Shown: positions 47,581 to 56,324, numbered from the stretch's first letter. The stretch: 64,000 nt of DNA from Clostridiales bacterium (GCA_017480325.1 JAFVAY010000009.1:111114-175113); one strand, 5' to 3'. Made by a program: numbers and translations. The notes: generated from the sequence alone by a model not told the origin.

Positions 47581-48321
47581 TTAACCCCTTTCGATGCCGT
47601 AGTCGGCGCAGATCCTTGTGAACTCAGAAGAGTGCGCGAAGCCCTCCAGGACCTCCTGTCTGCTGACGCCTGATCCGAGTGCTGCCACCCAGTTATTAAA
47701 GCCTTCAGTGTCGGGCTGGCGACCTAGGAATACATTGTAAAGCTTAGTTACGTATTCGGTATCAGAGTAGTGCGCGTTTATAAACTCCTGACTGAAGAAA
47801 AAGCCGTAAGCGCAGTTCATGCCGGATATCCGATGATTCTGAAGCTGACTTGACCAGAACTCGTAGCCGCTCGGATCGGCAGCTCTTCCGAGACAATCCC
47901 TGTAAAGCCTGCTGACAAAGCCTCTGGCGCCGCTCGAAGCTGCAACGGTGATATTAGACTGAGCCCCACCTGCCGAAGGTCGGGTGATGATGACCGTGAC
48001 CGAGCCTGTATCGGATGTGGCATGAGTACTGTCTCCTACGGCTCTATAGTACACGGTGTAGGTCCCTTCCGCTGTAGCAGCAGGAATGGTTGTCCACCAT
48101 GTCACTCCATCAAGAGAATACTGCATGGTTCCGCCGGACGAGGAGCCGGGAATTATCAGTTCATGCCACGTGCCGTCATCATGTAATCCCGTAACCGGGG
48201 TCGGGGGCGTAACCACAGACGCCGGAACAGCGCCGTCAGCCCTAGCAACAACAGGGGCCGTACTCATCACAAATGTGGCGAGAATCGTTATCGCGAGAAC
48301 ATGTAAAGTCTTAAATCTCAT
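47581..48321 (-). CDS. Secreted DUF4214 protein
   Basis: Signal peptide (~residues 1-28, cleavage after ARA), an Ig-like segment (QYSLDGVTWWTTIPAATAEGTYTVYYRAVG, ~65-115) and a C-terminal DUF4214 domain (~130-245) with the repeated YRDCLGRAADPSGYEFW and LYNVFLGRQPDTEGFNNWV motifs. DUF4214 occurs in surface and S-layer-associated proteins; function unknown. The ATG is six bases after a TATAAT with preceding TGG, no ribosome site (leaderless). Confidence 0.85.
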   Translation of the reverse strand: MRFKTLHVLAITILATFVMSTAPVVARADGAVPASVVTPPTPVTGLHDDGTWHELIIPGSSSGGTMQYSLDGVTWWTTIPAATAEGTYTVYYRAVGDSTHATSDTGSVTVIITRPSAGGAQSNITVAASSGARGFVSRLYRDCLGRAADPSGYEFWSSQLQNHRISGMNCAYGFFFSQEFINAHYSDTEYVTKLYNVFLGRQPDTEGFNNWVAALGSGVSRQEVLEGFAHSSEFTRICADYGIERG

Positions 48322-48327
48322 AACTGA

Positions 48328-48333
48328 ATTATA
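48328..48333 (-). promoter_or_regulatory. Extended -10 of the DUF4214 gene (leaderless)
   Basis: Minus-strand TGGTATAAT with the TATAAT at 48328-48333, six bases before the ATG at 48321. It faces the -10 of the divergent YwaF-like gene 15 bases away. Confidence 0.55.
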
Positions 48334-48347
48334 CCATGAGGCAGGAG

Positions 48348-48353
48348 TATAAT
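48348..48353 (+). promoter_or_regulatory. -10 of the YwaF-like gene (leaderless)
   Basis: TATAAT exactly six bases before the ATG at 48360. An AGGAG lies further upstream than the -10 and would not be transcribed if the start site is at the ATG. Confidence 0.5.
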
Positions 48354-48359
48354 TAGCAT

Positions 48360-49064
48360 ATGGACGGGTTCGAACATTTCTGTACAGGACATCTGATAAT
48401 CCTCGGGCTTTGCCCCGTCTTTACTTTCCTCGCGACCTTGGCGACAGTTAAAGCCTCCGACAAGCTTGCCGGAATTGTTATCAAGGCTATGTCAATTATC
48501 ACTCTCGCTCTGGAGATCCTTCAGGATATACTACTAACACTTGAGGGCGGCAATATCATGAACTATCTGCCGCTTCATCTTTGTAATCTCGGACTGTTTG
48601 TTAATATCATCGCTTCCTTCTCTTACGGGAGGGTGCGGGGATTCTTCTCCGAGGTGTCGCTGACGCTGATCGCACCTGGAGCGCTTCTCGCACTTATTAC
48701 ACCTGACTGGAATTACAGACCTCTGCTGTCGTGGCTGCCGCTGATGTGCTTCGCGACACATATTCTGCTCGTCACCATTCCCGTAATGATGTACGCACGA
48801 GGCTACTGCAGGCCTTCCTTTCGACACTTCTACTATGCTTATGTGTTTCTTGTAGCTGTGGCGGTGCCGATCTATATTTTCGACCGCGCTACGGACAAGA
48901 ACTATATGTTTCTTCTGAGAACTCCTAAGGGCACACCGCTGTCGTGGATGGAATCCTTCATGGGTAACCCGGGTTACCTTCTGGGAGTTCTTGCGATGCT
49001 GGCACTGGTCCTTATCGTGGTCTACTCTTTACTGTCAGTTATCGAGAAAATATCAAAAATCTAA
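48360..49064 (+). CDS. TIGR02206 (YwaF) family membrane protein
   Basis: 234 residues, seven or so membrane helices. LPLHLCNLGLFVNIIASF and the LLSWLPLMCFATHILLV/YYAYVFLVAVAVP helices match the YwaF/TMEM164-related family; function in bacteria is not established. The 3' end overlaps the convergent phosphoesterase gene by 12 bp. Confidence 0.82.
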   Translation: MDGFEHFCTGHLIILGLCPVFTFLATLATVKASDKLAGIVIKAMSIITLALEILQDILLTLEGGNIMNYLPLHLCNLGLFVNIIASFSYGRVRGFFSEVSLTLIAPGALLALITPDWNYRPLLSWLPLMCFATHILLVTIPVMMYARGYCRPSFRHFYYAYVFLVAVAVPIYIFDRATDKNYMFLLRTPKGTPLSWMESFMGNPGYLLGVLAMLALVLIVVYSLLSVIEKISKI

Positions 49065-49871
49065 CACCACAAGCTCAGGATTATTGAAAAATCTCGGAAG
49101 CGGAGTACTCTCCCTGGCAAGGCCCCGACTTACCACCATCGAAGAACCGTTACGAAGCTCGTAGATGCCGTTAATATACCGGGCGCCAAAGCCCTGATTC
49201 GGCGCATATACTCCCCGGTTAAAGAAAGGGATCCTGAACTGACCTGCATGAGCGTGACCCGACAGGATCAGATCGAAGTCATAATTCTCATATTCTGCTA
49301 CACGCTCAGGTCTGTGGGATAGAAGTATCCTGTAGTGATCCTCACGGGTCTGCTCCCATGCATTCGTAAGCTGATTATTCCACGCTTCGTCTGTCATATA
49401 GGTGGGATCATCAACGCCGCAGATATCTATCTGTCTTCCGTTTACAGTAACAGTCTCACAGTCGCCCCGAAGTACAGTTATACCGACACTCTCGCAGAAG
49501 TCGCACATCTGCTCCTGTCGTTCACTCCAGTATTCGTGATTGCCGGTGACATAAAAGCACGGATAAAGCTCGGAAATCCTCCTTAAGAAAACCTCGGTAT
49601 TATCATCTGCCAGCTTATCGTCGAAGATATCGCCGCCGAGAAAGATGATGTCTGGCTCCGCGGCCTTAACCATATTAACGAGCGACTCCTGATCCTTGCC
49701 GTAATAGCAGGAGTGAAGATCTGTTACCAGCACTGCAGTTACCTCGCTGCCGTCGTTAGGCGTTCCGGGAATCTCGATATGCTCTGTCACCGGTATCTCG
49801 AACAGAGCGCTGATTATCAACAACGCTACTATAATGCCCCAGAATATAACTCTGCCTCTTGTGGCCTTCAC
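49053..49871 (-). CDS. Membrane-anchored metallophosphoesterase, YkuE-like
   Basis: N-terminal helix (~residues 8-26), then a calcineurin-type domain: LVTDLHSCYYG (metal), IIFLGGDIFDD, YVTGNHEYW, ILLSHRPE and LSGHAHAGQFRIP. GTG start with a GGAGGAAT site. 272 residues. YkuE-type enzymes act on membrane-proximal phosphodiesters; the substrate is unknown here. Confidence 0.9.
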   Translation of the reverse strand: MKATRGRVIFWGIIVALLIISALFEIPVTEHIEIPGTPNDGSEVTAVLVTDLHSCYYGKDQESLVNMVKAAEPDIIFLGGDIFDDKLADDNTEVFLRRISELYPCFYVTGNHEYWSERQEQMCDFCESVGITVLRGDCETVTVNGRQIDICGVDDPTYMTDEAWNNQLTNAWEQTREDHYRILLSHRPERVAEYENYDFDLILSGHAHAGQFRIPFFNRGVYAPNQGFGARYINGIYELRNGSSMVVSRGLARESTPLPRFFNNPELVVLDF

Positions 49872-49920
49872 ACTATTCCTCCGAGTCTGTAATCTTCGTA
49901 CTTATTATACCCGGCGCACG

Positions 49921-50673
49921 TCATCTTCGAATCACGCGGGCTATCGCGGCCTCTTCAGCATCGTAGTATTTAGCGATCTGCTTTATTATCCTTTCCCTCG
50001 ATTTATCAGGAGAGTCTTTATAGCATTTTGTCACATGCTTATAGCCCCACAGATACTCGGGCATAGTGTATACCGCCACTGCCCAGCCGTATTCCTCACC
50101 TGACTTATTCTTACGAGGGCGGAAATCCTGAGCAACAAGATAAGTCATCATCTGAAGCTTGGCGCATGTACCGTCAAAGTTCTTAAGTCCGCCCTTACCG
50201 AAGCCTGCGCGTTCCTTAACATCATTCGAGTAAAGAGACACCTTCTGCTTCGCATCCCATATCTCACCCTCAGACGGCCAGAAAAGATCCATTATCACGC
50301 GAGTCCTGGCATCGGCCTTACCCTCCTCATAAAGAGAATCAAAGTTATAGCCGTCACGCCTATAGTTCGCGAATTCAGGGAACCATTTCTTAGACACGAA
50401 GCCCGCCTTATTACGGAAGAATTTGCCGTAGGCTACCTTCCCCGTTCGTGCGAGCACACCGCGCCACTCCCAGGGATCGACCGATGGATCACCGCACCAC
50501 CAGCATGACGGATCAGTAATATTCTCCACCGAGAAGCCCGGCACCTCATTCGCGAAGAGAGGAAGAAAACCTACCTTCTCTATAATCTCCAGCAGCTCCT
50601 CCGCCGTATGCACGCAGGAAGGATCATCCCAATCGACTCCCTCCATCATCCACTCGCCGTTAATTACTTCCAT
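49921..50673 (-). CDS. AlkZ-related protein
   Basis: 250 residues. The segments VGFLPLFANEVPGFSVEN, WEWRGVLARTGKVAYGKFFRNKAGFVSKKWFPEFANYRRDGYNFD and RLKNF...KLQMMTYLV match an uncharacterised family labelled AlkZ-related in my recollection; the HTH-like context suggests DNA repair or RNA modification, but the activity is not proven. Overlaps the Nudix gene by 14 bp. Confidence 0.72.
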   Translation of the reverse strand: MEVINGEWMMEGVDWDDPSCVHTAEELLEIIEKVGFLPLFANEVPGFSVENITDPSCWWCGDPSVDPWEWRGVLARTGKVAYGKFFRNKAGFVSKKWFPEFANYRRDGYNFDSLYEEGKADARTRVIMDLFWPSEGEIWDAKQKVSLYSNDVKERAGFGKGGLKNFDGTCAKLQMMTYLVAQDFRPRKNKSGEEYGWAVAVYTMPEYLWGYKHVTKCYKDSPDKSRERIIKQIAKYYDAEEAAIARVIRR

Positions 50674-51085
50674 TCGTCACTCTCCTGTTGATACTTCTAT
50701 TCTCGTCCTTTATCGCCTCTACCACGGCCAGGTCCGCAGGAAGCCACGCCGGATCATCAAGCTCATCTATAGACACCCATCTGGCCGCTTCATGCTCCAG
50801 AAGCTTCACATGAGAGCCTGCCTTAAGCATTGCCCAGAAGCAATCCATAGACAGATGGAAATCAGGATAGTCGTACTCCACAGTCGTCAGAAGTTCTCCC
50901 ACTTCGATATCCGCTTCAAGCTCCTCCCTGATCTCACGCACCAGCGCAGCCTCCGGGATCTCTCCGGCCTCGATCTTCCCTCCAGGAAACTCCCAGCCGT
51001 CCTTATAATCACCATATCCTCGCTGCGTCGCGAGAAGCTTATCACCGTCTCTAATTATCGCAGCCACCACTTTAACGGTATTCAT
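50660..51085 (-). CDS. Nudix hydrolase, MutT-like
   Basis: 141 residues. Nudix box starts at Gly36 (GKIEAGEIPEAALVREIREELEADI) with catalytic Glu54-55. RGYGDYKDGWEFPGGKI is typical of 8-oxo-dGTP or CTP pyrophosphohydrolases. ATG overlaps the antitoxin-like gene's stop by 4 bp. Confidence 0.9.
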   Translation of the reverse strand: MNTVKVVAAIIRDGDKLLATQRGYGDYKDGWEFPGGKIEAGEIPEAALVREIREELEADIEVGELLTTVEYDYPDFHLSMDCFWAMLKAGSHVKLLEHEAARWVSIDELDDPAWLPADLAVVEAIKDENRSINRRVTNGSN

Positions 51086-51912
51086 CGGATTACACCCATT
51101 CGACCGTTAAGGATATTGGTAAACACATCTGCATATTCCTCATTAAACGTCTTGGTATTAAGCTTACGCTCACTTAACATAATCATTACTTTCCCGTCAA
51201 CCCTCTTCGTAGCTCCTTGTATATTAATACGATTAAGCTCCGGTACAGAAACAATTACTACACCGGCTTCATTAAAGGCTTTCCGGGTCTTTATAAAAGT
51301 TTTCTCATTATTGGCAGGAAGACTGACTACATAATCTACAGCCTTTCTGAACATTCTTCTGTCATACTTAGGCGCTTCGATTTCAAGCACCCGGTTAACA
51401 CCTATCTGTAGCATTGTATTAGTTGATATTACCAACGACCTTGGCTGATCTTCCGTTTGCTCTTTAAGATCAACTATTAAATCACTATCTTCGAGCACCA
51501 CAAGTGACGATACTTTAAGAAAAGATCTCACCAGCTTAATCTGGTCATCCACCATATATGACAAATCCGGCAACCCGTAATTATCACGGAAATACTTGTA
51601 TTCGATCAGTCTAAGTACAGATTTCTCATTCTCGAGTTCTTCGTCAGACTTGATCCTCGCGATCATCTCATCATATGTCAACTGAAGATTAAGCCAATAC
51701 TCAACTGTAGTTCCAAGCATCCTGGACAGCTTACTTGCGATATCAATGGATAGTCGCTGCTCTCCCCTTATCAATATACTGAGATTCTTCGGGGTTGTGC
51801 CCAATCTCTTGGCATAATCCTCTTGAGTAAGTCCACTCTCCTCAACAATCTCATTAATATAGTAACCGGGATGAAAAGCAATCTCGTCATGATATTCAAT
51901 ATAATTACTCAT
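51082..51912 (-). CDS. HigA-type XRE regulator with truncated ImmA-like C-terminal region
   Basis: 276 residues. The N-terminal HigA-like HTH FHPGYYINEIVEESGLTQEDYAKRLGTTPKNLSILIRGEQRLS (~13-55) should bind the operator upstream of the toxin. Residues ~200-250 resemble the start of an ImmA/IrrE-type domain (FNEAGVVIVSVPEL...INIQGATKR...MIMLSERK), but the HExxH zinc motif that normally follows is absent: the protein ends in ADVFTNILNGRMG. Overlaps the toxin-like gene by 8 bp. Confidence 0.82.
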   Translation of the reverse strand: MSNYIEYHDEIAFHPGYYINEIVEESGLTQEDYAKRLGTTPKNLSILIRGEQRLSIDIASKLSRMLGTTVEYWLNLQLTYDEMIARIKSDEELENEKSVLRLIEYKYFRDNYGLPDLSYMVDDQIKLVRSFLKVSSLVVLEDSDLIVDLKEQTEDQPRSLVISTNTMLQIGVNRVLEIEAPKYDRRMFRKAVDYVVSLPANNEKTFIKTRKAFNEAGVVIVSVPELNRINIQGATKRVDGKVMIMLSERKLNTKTFNEEYADVFTNILNGRMGVIR

Positions 51913-52264
51913 AATGCGGACTTACCTCCTTTATCCTGACAACGTAAACAAAAGTAGCGATCTCATCGATATTACATGGATCGAACCTCTCCTCATTCTC
52001 ATCAAGAGGCTCAAGAATAATTCTCCACTTATCTCTCACACTTTTAACATCAATTGCAAAATACCTCTTCAAATCCCCTCTAAGCCTGTGAAATCTGAAT
52101 AGTTGTATCACAATGATATCCTTAATTACCTTCGCATTCTTAATCGCATTAACTCTGGCAAGAAGGCTGATCGCCAACTCTTTGTTGCCGCCAAAAAGCT
52201 TCAATGCCGCTTTTAAGTCGCTGCAATGACGCTCAACTTTTTTGTTACCGTATACAATTTTCAA
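51905..52264 (-). CDS. HigB/RelE-superfamily toxin-like protein
   Basis: 119 residues, TTG start with GGAG about 11 bases upstream. N-terminal KIVYGNKKVERHCSDLKAALKLFGGNKELAISLLARVNAI and later FRFHRLRGDLKRYFAIDVKSVRDKWRIILEPLD fit the HigB/plasmid-maintenance killer family, which cut ribosome-bound mRNA. Gene order toxin then antitoxin with 8-bp overlap supports a type II pair. Confidence 0.8.
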   Translation of the reverse strand: MKIVYGNKKVERHCSDLKAALKLFGGNKELAISLLARVNAIKNAKVIKDIIVIQLFRFHRLRGDLKRYFAIDVKSVRDKWRIILEPLDENEERFDPCNIDEIATFVYVVRIKEVSPHYE

Positions 52265-52278
52265 AGCCTTACTCCAAA

Positions 52279-52293
52279 TTACCTACTAGGTAA
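52279..52293. promoter_or_regulatory. Palindromic operator of the HigBA-like unit
   Basis: TTACCTACTAGGTAA is a perfect odd-centred palindrome immediately downstream of the predicted -10 and ~15 bases before the TTG start, the expected place for autorepression. Confidence 0.75.
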
Positions 52294-52297
52294 TATA

Positions 52298-52325
52298 AGT
52301 ATAATTCAATTCGTCAGATTGTCAA
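52298..52325 (-). promoter_or_regulatory. Promoter of the HigBA-like unit
   Basis: Minus-strand TTGACA at 52320-52325, 16-base spacer and TATACT at 52298-52303. The -35 lies in the last codons of sfsA. Confidence 0.8.
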
Positions 52326-53000
52326 TAAAATACTGTCCTTCACCACCAGGCTGTCGGGCTCGACGTGACACGGAAGGAAGATGATTCTAACTCCTTCATT
52401 AACGGCCTCATCGAAGGCAACTCCGAATTCCGGATGAGTCTTAATATTCGGGCGAACCTCGAGCACACCGTCAATCTGTATCACGAAGGCCAGCTCCGCA
52501 TTATAGCCCTCGCGGTGCGCCCTAATAAGCTCTCGTATATGCTTCACTCCGCGCTCCGTAGGCGCGTCAGGGAAATACCCTATACCATCCTCCTCGAGTG
52601 TACAGCCCTTCACTTCCATAAGGTACCTCTGAAGCCCTCTGTCCCCTTCATCCCTCTCCATATAGAAATCGATCCTTGAGGCCCCGTAGGTATACTCGGG
52701 TAGGACCTTCGAATAGTCCTTCGTCGCCAACCATTCTTTCACAGCTTTATTCGGAGCCTGACTGTCGATGTTGACAAGAAGTCCGTTACCTTTGCGCACC
52801 GCTACAAGATCGTACTTCGTCTTACGCGAGGGCGATTCCGGCGCCGTCAGCCACACGTCACAGCCCGGCAACAGAAGCTCACTACACCGCCCGGTGTTCT
52901 TGACATGCACCACCTCGAGATGTCCCTCCACCTCTACCTCGGCAATAAATCTGTTAGGCCTCTTTACGAAAACCCCATGCGTTATATTCTCATACCTCAT
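52314..53000 (-). CDS. sfsA: SfsA family sugar fermentation stimulation protein
   Basis: 228 residues. RFIAEVEVEGHLEVVHVKNTGRCSELLLPG (~17-46), and RIDFYME...YLMEVKGCTLEEDGIGYFPDAPTERGVKHIREL are the SfsA signature. Crystal-type OB plus nuclease-like fold; role unclear (DNA-binding or nuclease). ATG overlaps the exonuclease stop by 4 bp. Confidence 0.92.
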   Translation of the reverse strand: MRYENITHGVFVKRPNRFIAEVEVEGHLEVVHVKNTGRCSELLLPGCDVWLTAPESPSRKTKYDLVAVRKGNGLLVNIDSQAPNKAVKEWLATKDYSKVLPEYTYGASRIDFYMERDEGDRGLQRYLMEVKGCTLEEDGIGYFPDAPTERGVKHIRELIRAHREGYNAELAFVIQIDGVLEVRPNIKTHPEFGVAFDEAVNEGVRIIFLPCHVEPDSLVVKDSILLTI

Positions 53001-53518
53001 CGCCTCATATCCCTCATCATGCAGTCGTAGACCTTCTTATTGATATAACAATCCGCGAGGGCCCGGTGAGCACCGGCGTAGGAGACGTTATAATGCTGTG
53101 CAAGAGACGCCAACGATCTGCTTGGAAGCTCCGGCAGAAGGCTTCTTGCTATCATGAGAGTATCTGCTAATTCATTGCCGATCTTGCAACCTAAGTACTT
53201 GCAGGCATCCTTCTGTATAAACCTCATGTCAAAGCGAACGATATTATGTCCCATCAGCACCGAATCGCCGACGAAGTCCACGAACTCCCTGAGAACTCTG
53301 TCCATCGGCGGCGCACCCTTCACCATATCATCCGTGATACCGTTTACTCTGCTCGCCACGTAAGGTATATGAATACCGGGGTCAACAAGAGTCGAGAATT
53401 CACTTACCACCTCGCCTCCCGCGACACGAAGAGCTGCTATCTCTATCACCTCATCCGTCTCCGGATAAAGGCCGGTAGTCTCCAGGTCGAACAGCACGTA
53501 ATCCGTAAGTATTTCCAT
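52997..53518 (-). CDS. DnaQ-like 3'-5' exonuclease (DEDD family)
   Basis: 173 residues, epsilon-type exonuclease. ExoI YVLFDLETTGLYPETDEVIEIAAL with DxE at residues ~10-12, ExoII VLMGHNIVRFDMRFI and ExoIII YAGAHRALADCYINKKVY are complete. I start at ATG 53518, six bases after a TATAAT and without ribosome site, rather than at the in-frame GTG/ATG inside the YolD gene. Could edit DNA or RNA ends. Confidence 0.85.
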   Translation of the reverse strand: MEILTDYVLFDLETTGLYPETDEVIEIAALRVAGGEVVSEFSTLVDPGIHIPYVASRVNGITDDMVKGAPPMDRVLREFVDFVGDSVLMGHNIVRFDMRFIQKDACKYLGCKIGNELADTLMIARSLLPELPSRSLASLAQHYNVSYAGAHRALADCYINKKVYDCMMRDMRR

Positions 53519-53524
53519 ACAACT

Positions 53525-53530
53525 ATTATA
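53525..53530 (-). promoter_or_regulatory. -10 of the exonuclease-sfsA unit (leaderless)
   Basis: TATAAT on the minus strand six bases before ATG 53518; it overlaps the end of the YolD-like gene. Confidence 0.5.
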
Positions 53531-53942
53531 GCCCATCAGACATAAGCTCGACACTTATCACGTCATCTATCCGGACCTTAGTCCCGTCTTCGAATACTAT
53601 CTCGTTCTCATACTCGTCGAGGCGCTTCACAATGCCATCCTTAGTTAGGTAGCTGCCGCCGGATTTTCGCGCATCGGGAACAAAAAACGTAACCAGTACC
53701 CTCGGCTTCTTATCAAGCGACTCGCGAAGCAGCGCCAGCGACTGATTAAGAGTAACCATCTCATCCTCTCCCAGCATGATCCTGCTGTCCGTGAGCCGCG
53801 CTGTCTCCTCTACTGCATCATCATAGCCCACGACCGCGGCGAACGGAGAGAACTGCGCCGCTCTGGCTTCCCTCGACATCTGCGGCAGATCGTTGTACTG
53901 AGGTCTTGTCATGTTGATTATGTCATCATATTTACCGCTCAT
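53526..53942 (-). CDS. YolD-like protein
   Basis: 138 residues. MSREARAAQFSPFAAVVGYDDAVEETARLT (~22-51) is the YolD-like signature, with a C-terminal sheet domain (VKRLDEYENEIVFEDGTKVRIDDVISVEL). YolD proteins accompany Y-family polymerases in Firmicutes. Overlaps the polymerase stop by 4 bp, SOS-controlled with it. Confidence 0.9.
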   Translation of the reverse strand: MSGKYDDIINMTRPQYNDLPQMSREARAAQFSPFAAVVGYDDAVEETARLTDSRIMLGEDEMVTLNQSLALLRESLDKKPRVLVTFFVPDARKSGGSYLTKDGIVKRLDEYENEIVFEDGTKVRIDDVISVELMSDGL

Positions 53943-55495
53943 GCCTTGTGCCCGCCTATCTGCTGATTACGTTCTATCGCCGTTCCACCCTCTGTAAGAT
54001 TCTTCGCACGAAGCACGGCATTCTTACCGAACTTGTGCTTAATTGACAGCATCGCCTCCTGTATCGCCCTCTCCTTCTCGCGTTCCCGGGCGCGGTCCTT
54101 CTTCGCTGTAGCAGCATTCTTCACAGCCCTGCCGGTACCCTTGTCATGAGTCTTATCGTCGCTTGCGCCATCCACGTCACTCACCAGGTCGAAAATACTC
54201 ATCTGCTCATAATTCTCGGACTGTGGTATCTCGTCCTCCCTTATCACGTTACACGCGGCAAGATTAAGCCTTCTGGACATGAGGTCGCCGCTTGTAATCC
54301 TATCGTAAAGCTCCATCGTCGCTTCCGTGATCTCCCTCGTGGACGAGGTATGTCTCTTAAGATTAATCGTACCGTGGGCGTGACGCGGCACCGCTCTTCC
54401 GTAGTAGTCGATAGTGACCTCTCCGTCGTAATCCCCCTTCTCCACATTCACCCGGTCGTATCCGATCGTCATCACAAGCTGATTAGTCACAAGACCCTTC
54501 TCCACCAGATCAAGCGACAACGCATCCGCCATCTCCCAGACGATAAGCTTAGTATGCTCGCTGCTCGTCGGATGTTTAAGAACCTGTCCGGAGCTTATGC
54601 TGTTCGACTCCGGCTTATAAGCCTTCACATCCGCGATGGTGGTGGGCTCGATCCCCCACGCATGATCGATCAGAAGTTCTGCGTTCTTGCCGAGAAGCTT
54701 ATACAGTATCCCGATGTGGTACCGATCCGTCGAGAATTCCGCGATGTCCCCCATGGTGGTGAGCCCGTGCTTCTTAAGCCTTTCCTCAATCCCTCTTCCC
54801 ACTCTCCAGAAATCCGTCAGCGGTTTATGATCCCACAACTTCTCCCTATATGCCTGCTCATCAAGATATGCGATCCTGACGCCGTCCTCGTCCGCAGGGA
54901 TGTGCTTCGCGACGATATCCATCGCCACCTTACAAAGGTACATATTCGTCCCGATCCCCGCCGTGGCTGTGATTCCGGTAGTCTTAAGCACATCCTGAAT
55001 CAACATTCTGGCGAAGTCGTGAGCATTCGTCTGATAGATAGTAAGATACTGCGTCGCATCGATAAACACCTCGTCTATCGAGTAAGCGAAGATATCCTCC
55101 GGCGCGACGTACTTAAGATAGATCCCGTAGATTTTCGCGCTCGTCTTAAGATAGTGCGCCATCTGCGGCGGGGCGACGATATAGTCCAACTCCAGCGTCG
55201 GGTCCGCCTTAAGCTCAGAATCGAAGTGACTCTTGCCGGTGAACCTTCGCCCTGGCACCTTACGCCTTCGATCGTAGTTGACAAGGTCAACCTTCTCCAC
55301 CACTTCGAACAACCTCGCCCTTCCGGATATCCCGTAACTCTTAAGCGACGGCGACACCGCGAGACAAATAGTCTTCTCCGTGCGACTTTTATCCGCCACC
55401 ACGAGATTCGTGTTAAGCGGATCAAGCCCACGCTCCACGCACTCGACAGAAGCATAGAAAGACTTAAGATCAATGGCAATGTATGTTCGATTCAT
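53939..55495 (-). CDS. Y-family DNA polymerase (UmuC/PolV-like)
   Basis: Translesion polymerase, 518 residues. YIAIDLKSFYASVECVERGLDP (catalytic Asp ~8), palm motif YSIDEVFID (~137-145), then TAGIGTNMYLCKVA and little-finger region. The C-terminal ~80 residues are basic and coiled-coil-like, an extension also seen in clostridial UmuC-like proteins. Preceded by a LexA box. Paired with YolD. Confidence 0.92.
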   Translation of the reverse strand: MNRTYIAIDLKSFYASVECVERGLDPLNTNLVVADKSRTEKTICLAVSPSLKSYGISGRARLFEVVEKVDLVNYDRRRKVPGRRFTGKSHFDSELKADPTLELDYIVAPPQMAHYLKTSAKIYGIYLKYVAPEDIFAYSIDEVFIDATQYLTIYQTNAHDFARMLIQDVLKTTGITATAGIGTNMYLCKVAMDIVAKHIPADEDGVRIAYLDEQAYREKLWDHKPLTDFWRVGRGIEERLKKHGLTTMGDIAEFSTDRYHIGILYKLLGKNAELLIDHAWGIEPTTIADVKAYKPESNSISSGQVLKHPTSSEHTKLIVWEMADALSLDLVEKGLVTNQLVMTIGYDRVNVEKGDYDGEVTIDYYGRAVPRHAHGTINLKRHTSSTREITEATMELYDRITSGDLMSRRLNLAACNVIREDEIPQSENYEQMSIFDLVSDVDGASDDKTHDKGTGRAVKNAATAKKDRAREREKERAIQEAMLSIKHKFGKNAVLRAKNLTEGGTAIERNQQIGGHKA

Positions 55496-55519
55496 AACAA
55501 ATTCGCTCTTCTTACACCG

Positions 55520-55539
55520 AGAACATTTGTTTGATTATA
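55520..55539. promoter_or_regulatory. LexA (DinR) box overlapping the polymerase promoter
   Basis: GAACATTTGTTTG fits GAACNNNNGTTY, and TATAAT (minus strand, 55534-55539) abuts it. Bound LexA would cover the -10/start region 30-40 bases upstream of the polymerase ATG. Confidence 0.82.
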
Positions 55540-55565
55540 ACATACCTCCCGCCGGAAAGCTCATA

Positions 55566-56324
55566 TTAGTTTTCTAGGTACAACTTCTTTATTATTTCCA
55601 AGCTTTCCGTCTTAGTTCTTCCTCCAGACAAGAACTCTTTGGCGATAGGCTCATCCTTCATTGCCTCTAAGAATGATTTTACTGCGTTTTTTACATTCCC
55701 TCTTGTTGGAACTTTTACATCTGGGTTTGTTAAGGGCAACAATCTGAATACATCATTTTTATGTTTCTTTATATCATCTTCATTAACATGTTCGCCTCGT
55801 TGTCTTTTCTCAATATTATTGAGCCACGCATACATTTTAAACGGGATAATAAACTCGGCTCCCAGTATTGATATTCCGTCAACAATTCTGCGACCACCCT
55901 TCATAAAATCATAAAAGTCTTTATCCAAAGCAATCGCAGACAAGCTGGAAATATCATCCTCAATATGAATAGGTATTATTCTTGAATCAACAATAAAGTC
56001 AGATCGTTTTGAAAACAATTCAATCTGCCCCGGGTACCCATGTATCGGATCAGTAAATCTGTAATAATGCGGCTCTGACCCCTTCCATCCGCAGGTGTAC
56101 TGACCTTCAATGATATAATCCCAGAACACTTGACCAAAATCCTTGCCTCCGTCTTCCATGATCAATATCATATCCACGTCTTTGGTAGCTCTGAAATTTC
56201 TTCCCGCCTCGTCCATGAGTATCATACAAGCTGTACCGCCAATAACCGTATAATTGTCAGTAAAGTCACGAAACTTCTGTCTGAACGAGACAAGATTATT
56301 CTTTAATATGGAGTTATCTGCCAT
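55566..56324 (-). CDS. AbiEii-like nucleotidyltransferase
   Basis: ~252 residues, start MADNSILKN with GAGGAG. TVIGGTACMILMDEAGRNFRATKDVDMIL contains the GGxxC/L...DVDM nucleotidyltransferase signature of the AbiEii/MNT group (acceptor of NTP onto tRNA or protein). The rest is mixed. It overlaps the winged-helix gene by 22 bp, matching an AbiE-like toxin-antitoxin order (regulator then nucleotidyltransferase). AT-rich compared with its neighbours. Confidence 0.82.
   Translation of the reverse strand: MADNSILKNNLVSFRQKFRDFTDNYTVIGGTACMILMDEAGRNFRATKDVDMILIMEDGGKDFGQVFWDYIIEGQYTCGWKGSEPHYYRFTDPIHGYPGQIELFSKRSDFIVDSRIIPIHIEDDISSLSAIALDKDFYDFMKGGRRIVDGISILGAEFIIPFKMYAWLNNIEKRQRGEHVNEDDIKKHKNDVFRLLPLTNPDVKVPTRGNVKNAVKSFLEAMKDEPIAKEFLSGGRTKTESLEIIKKLYLEN

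Noticed and set aside
54146..55534. Long plus-strand open frame opposite the Y-polymerase
   Set aside because: Arg/His/Leu-rich shadow of a well-conserved polymerase on the other strand; no ribosome site.
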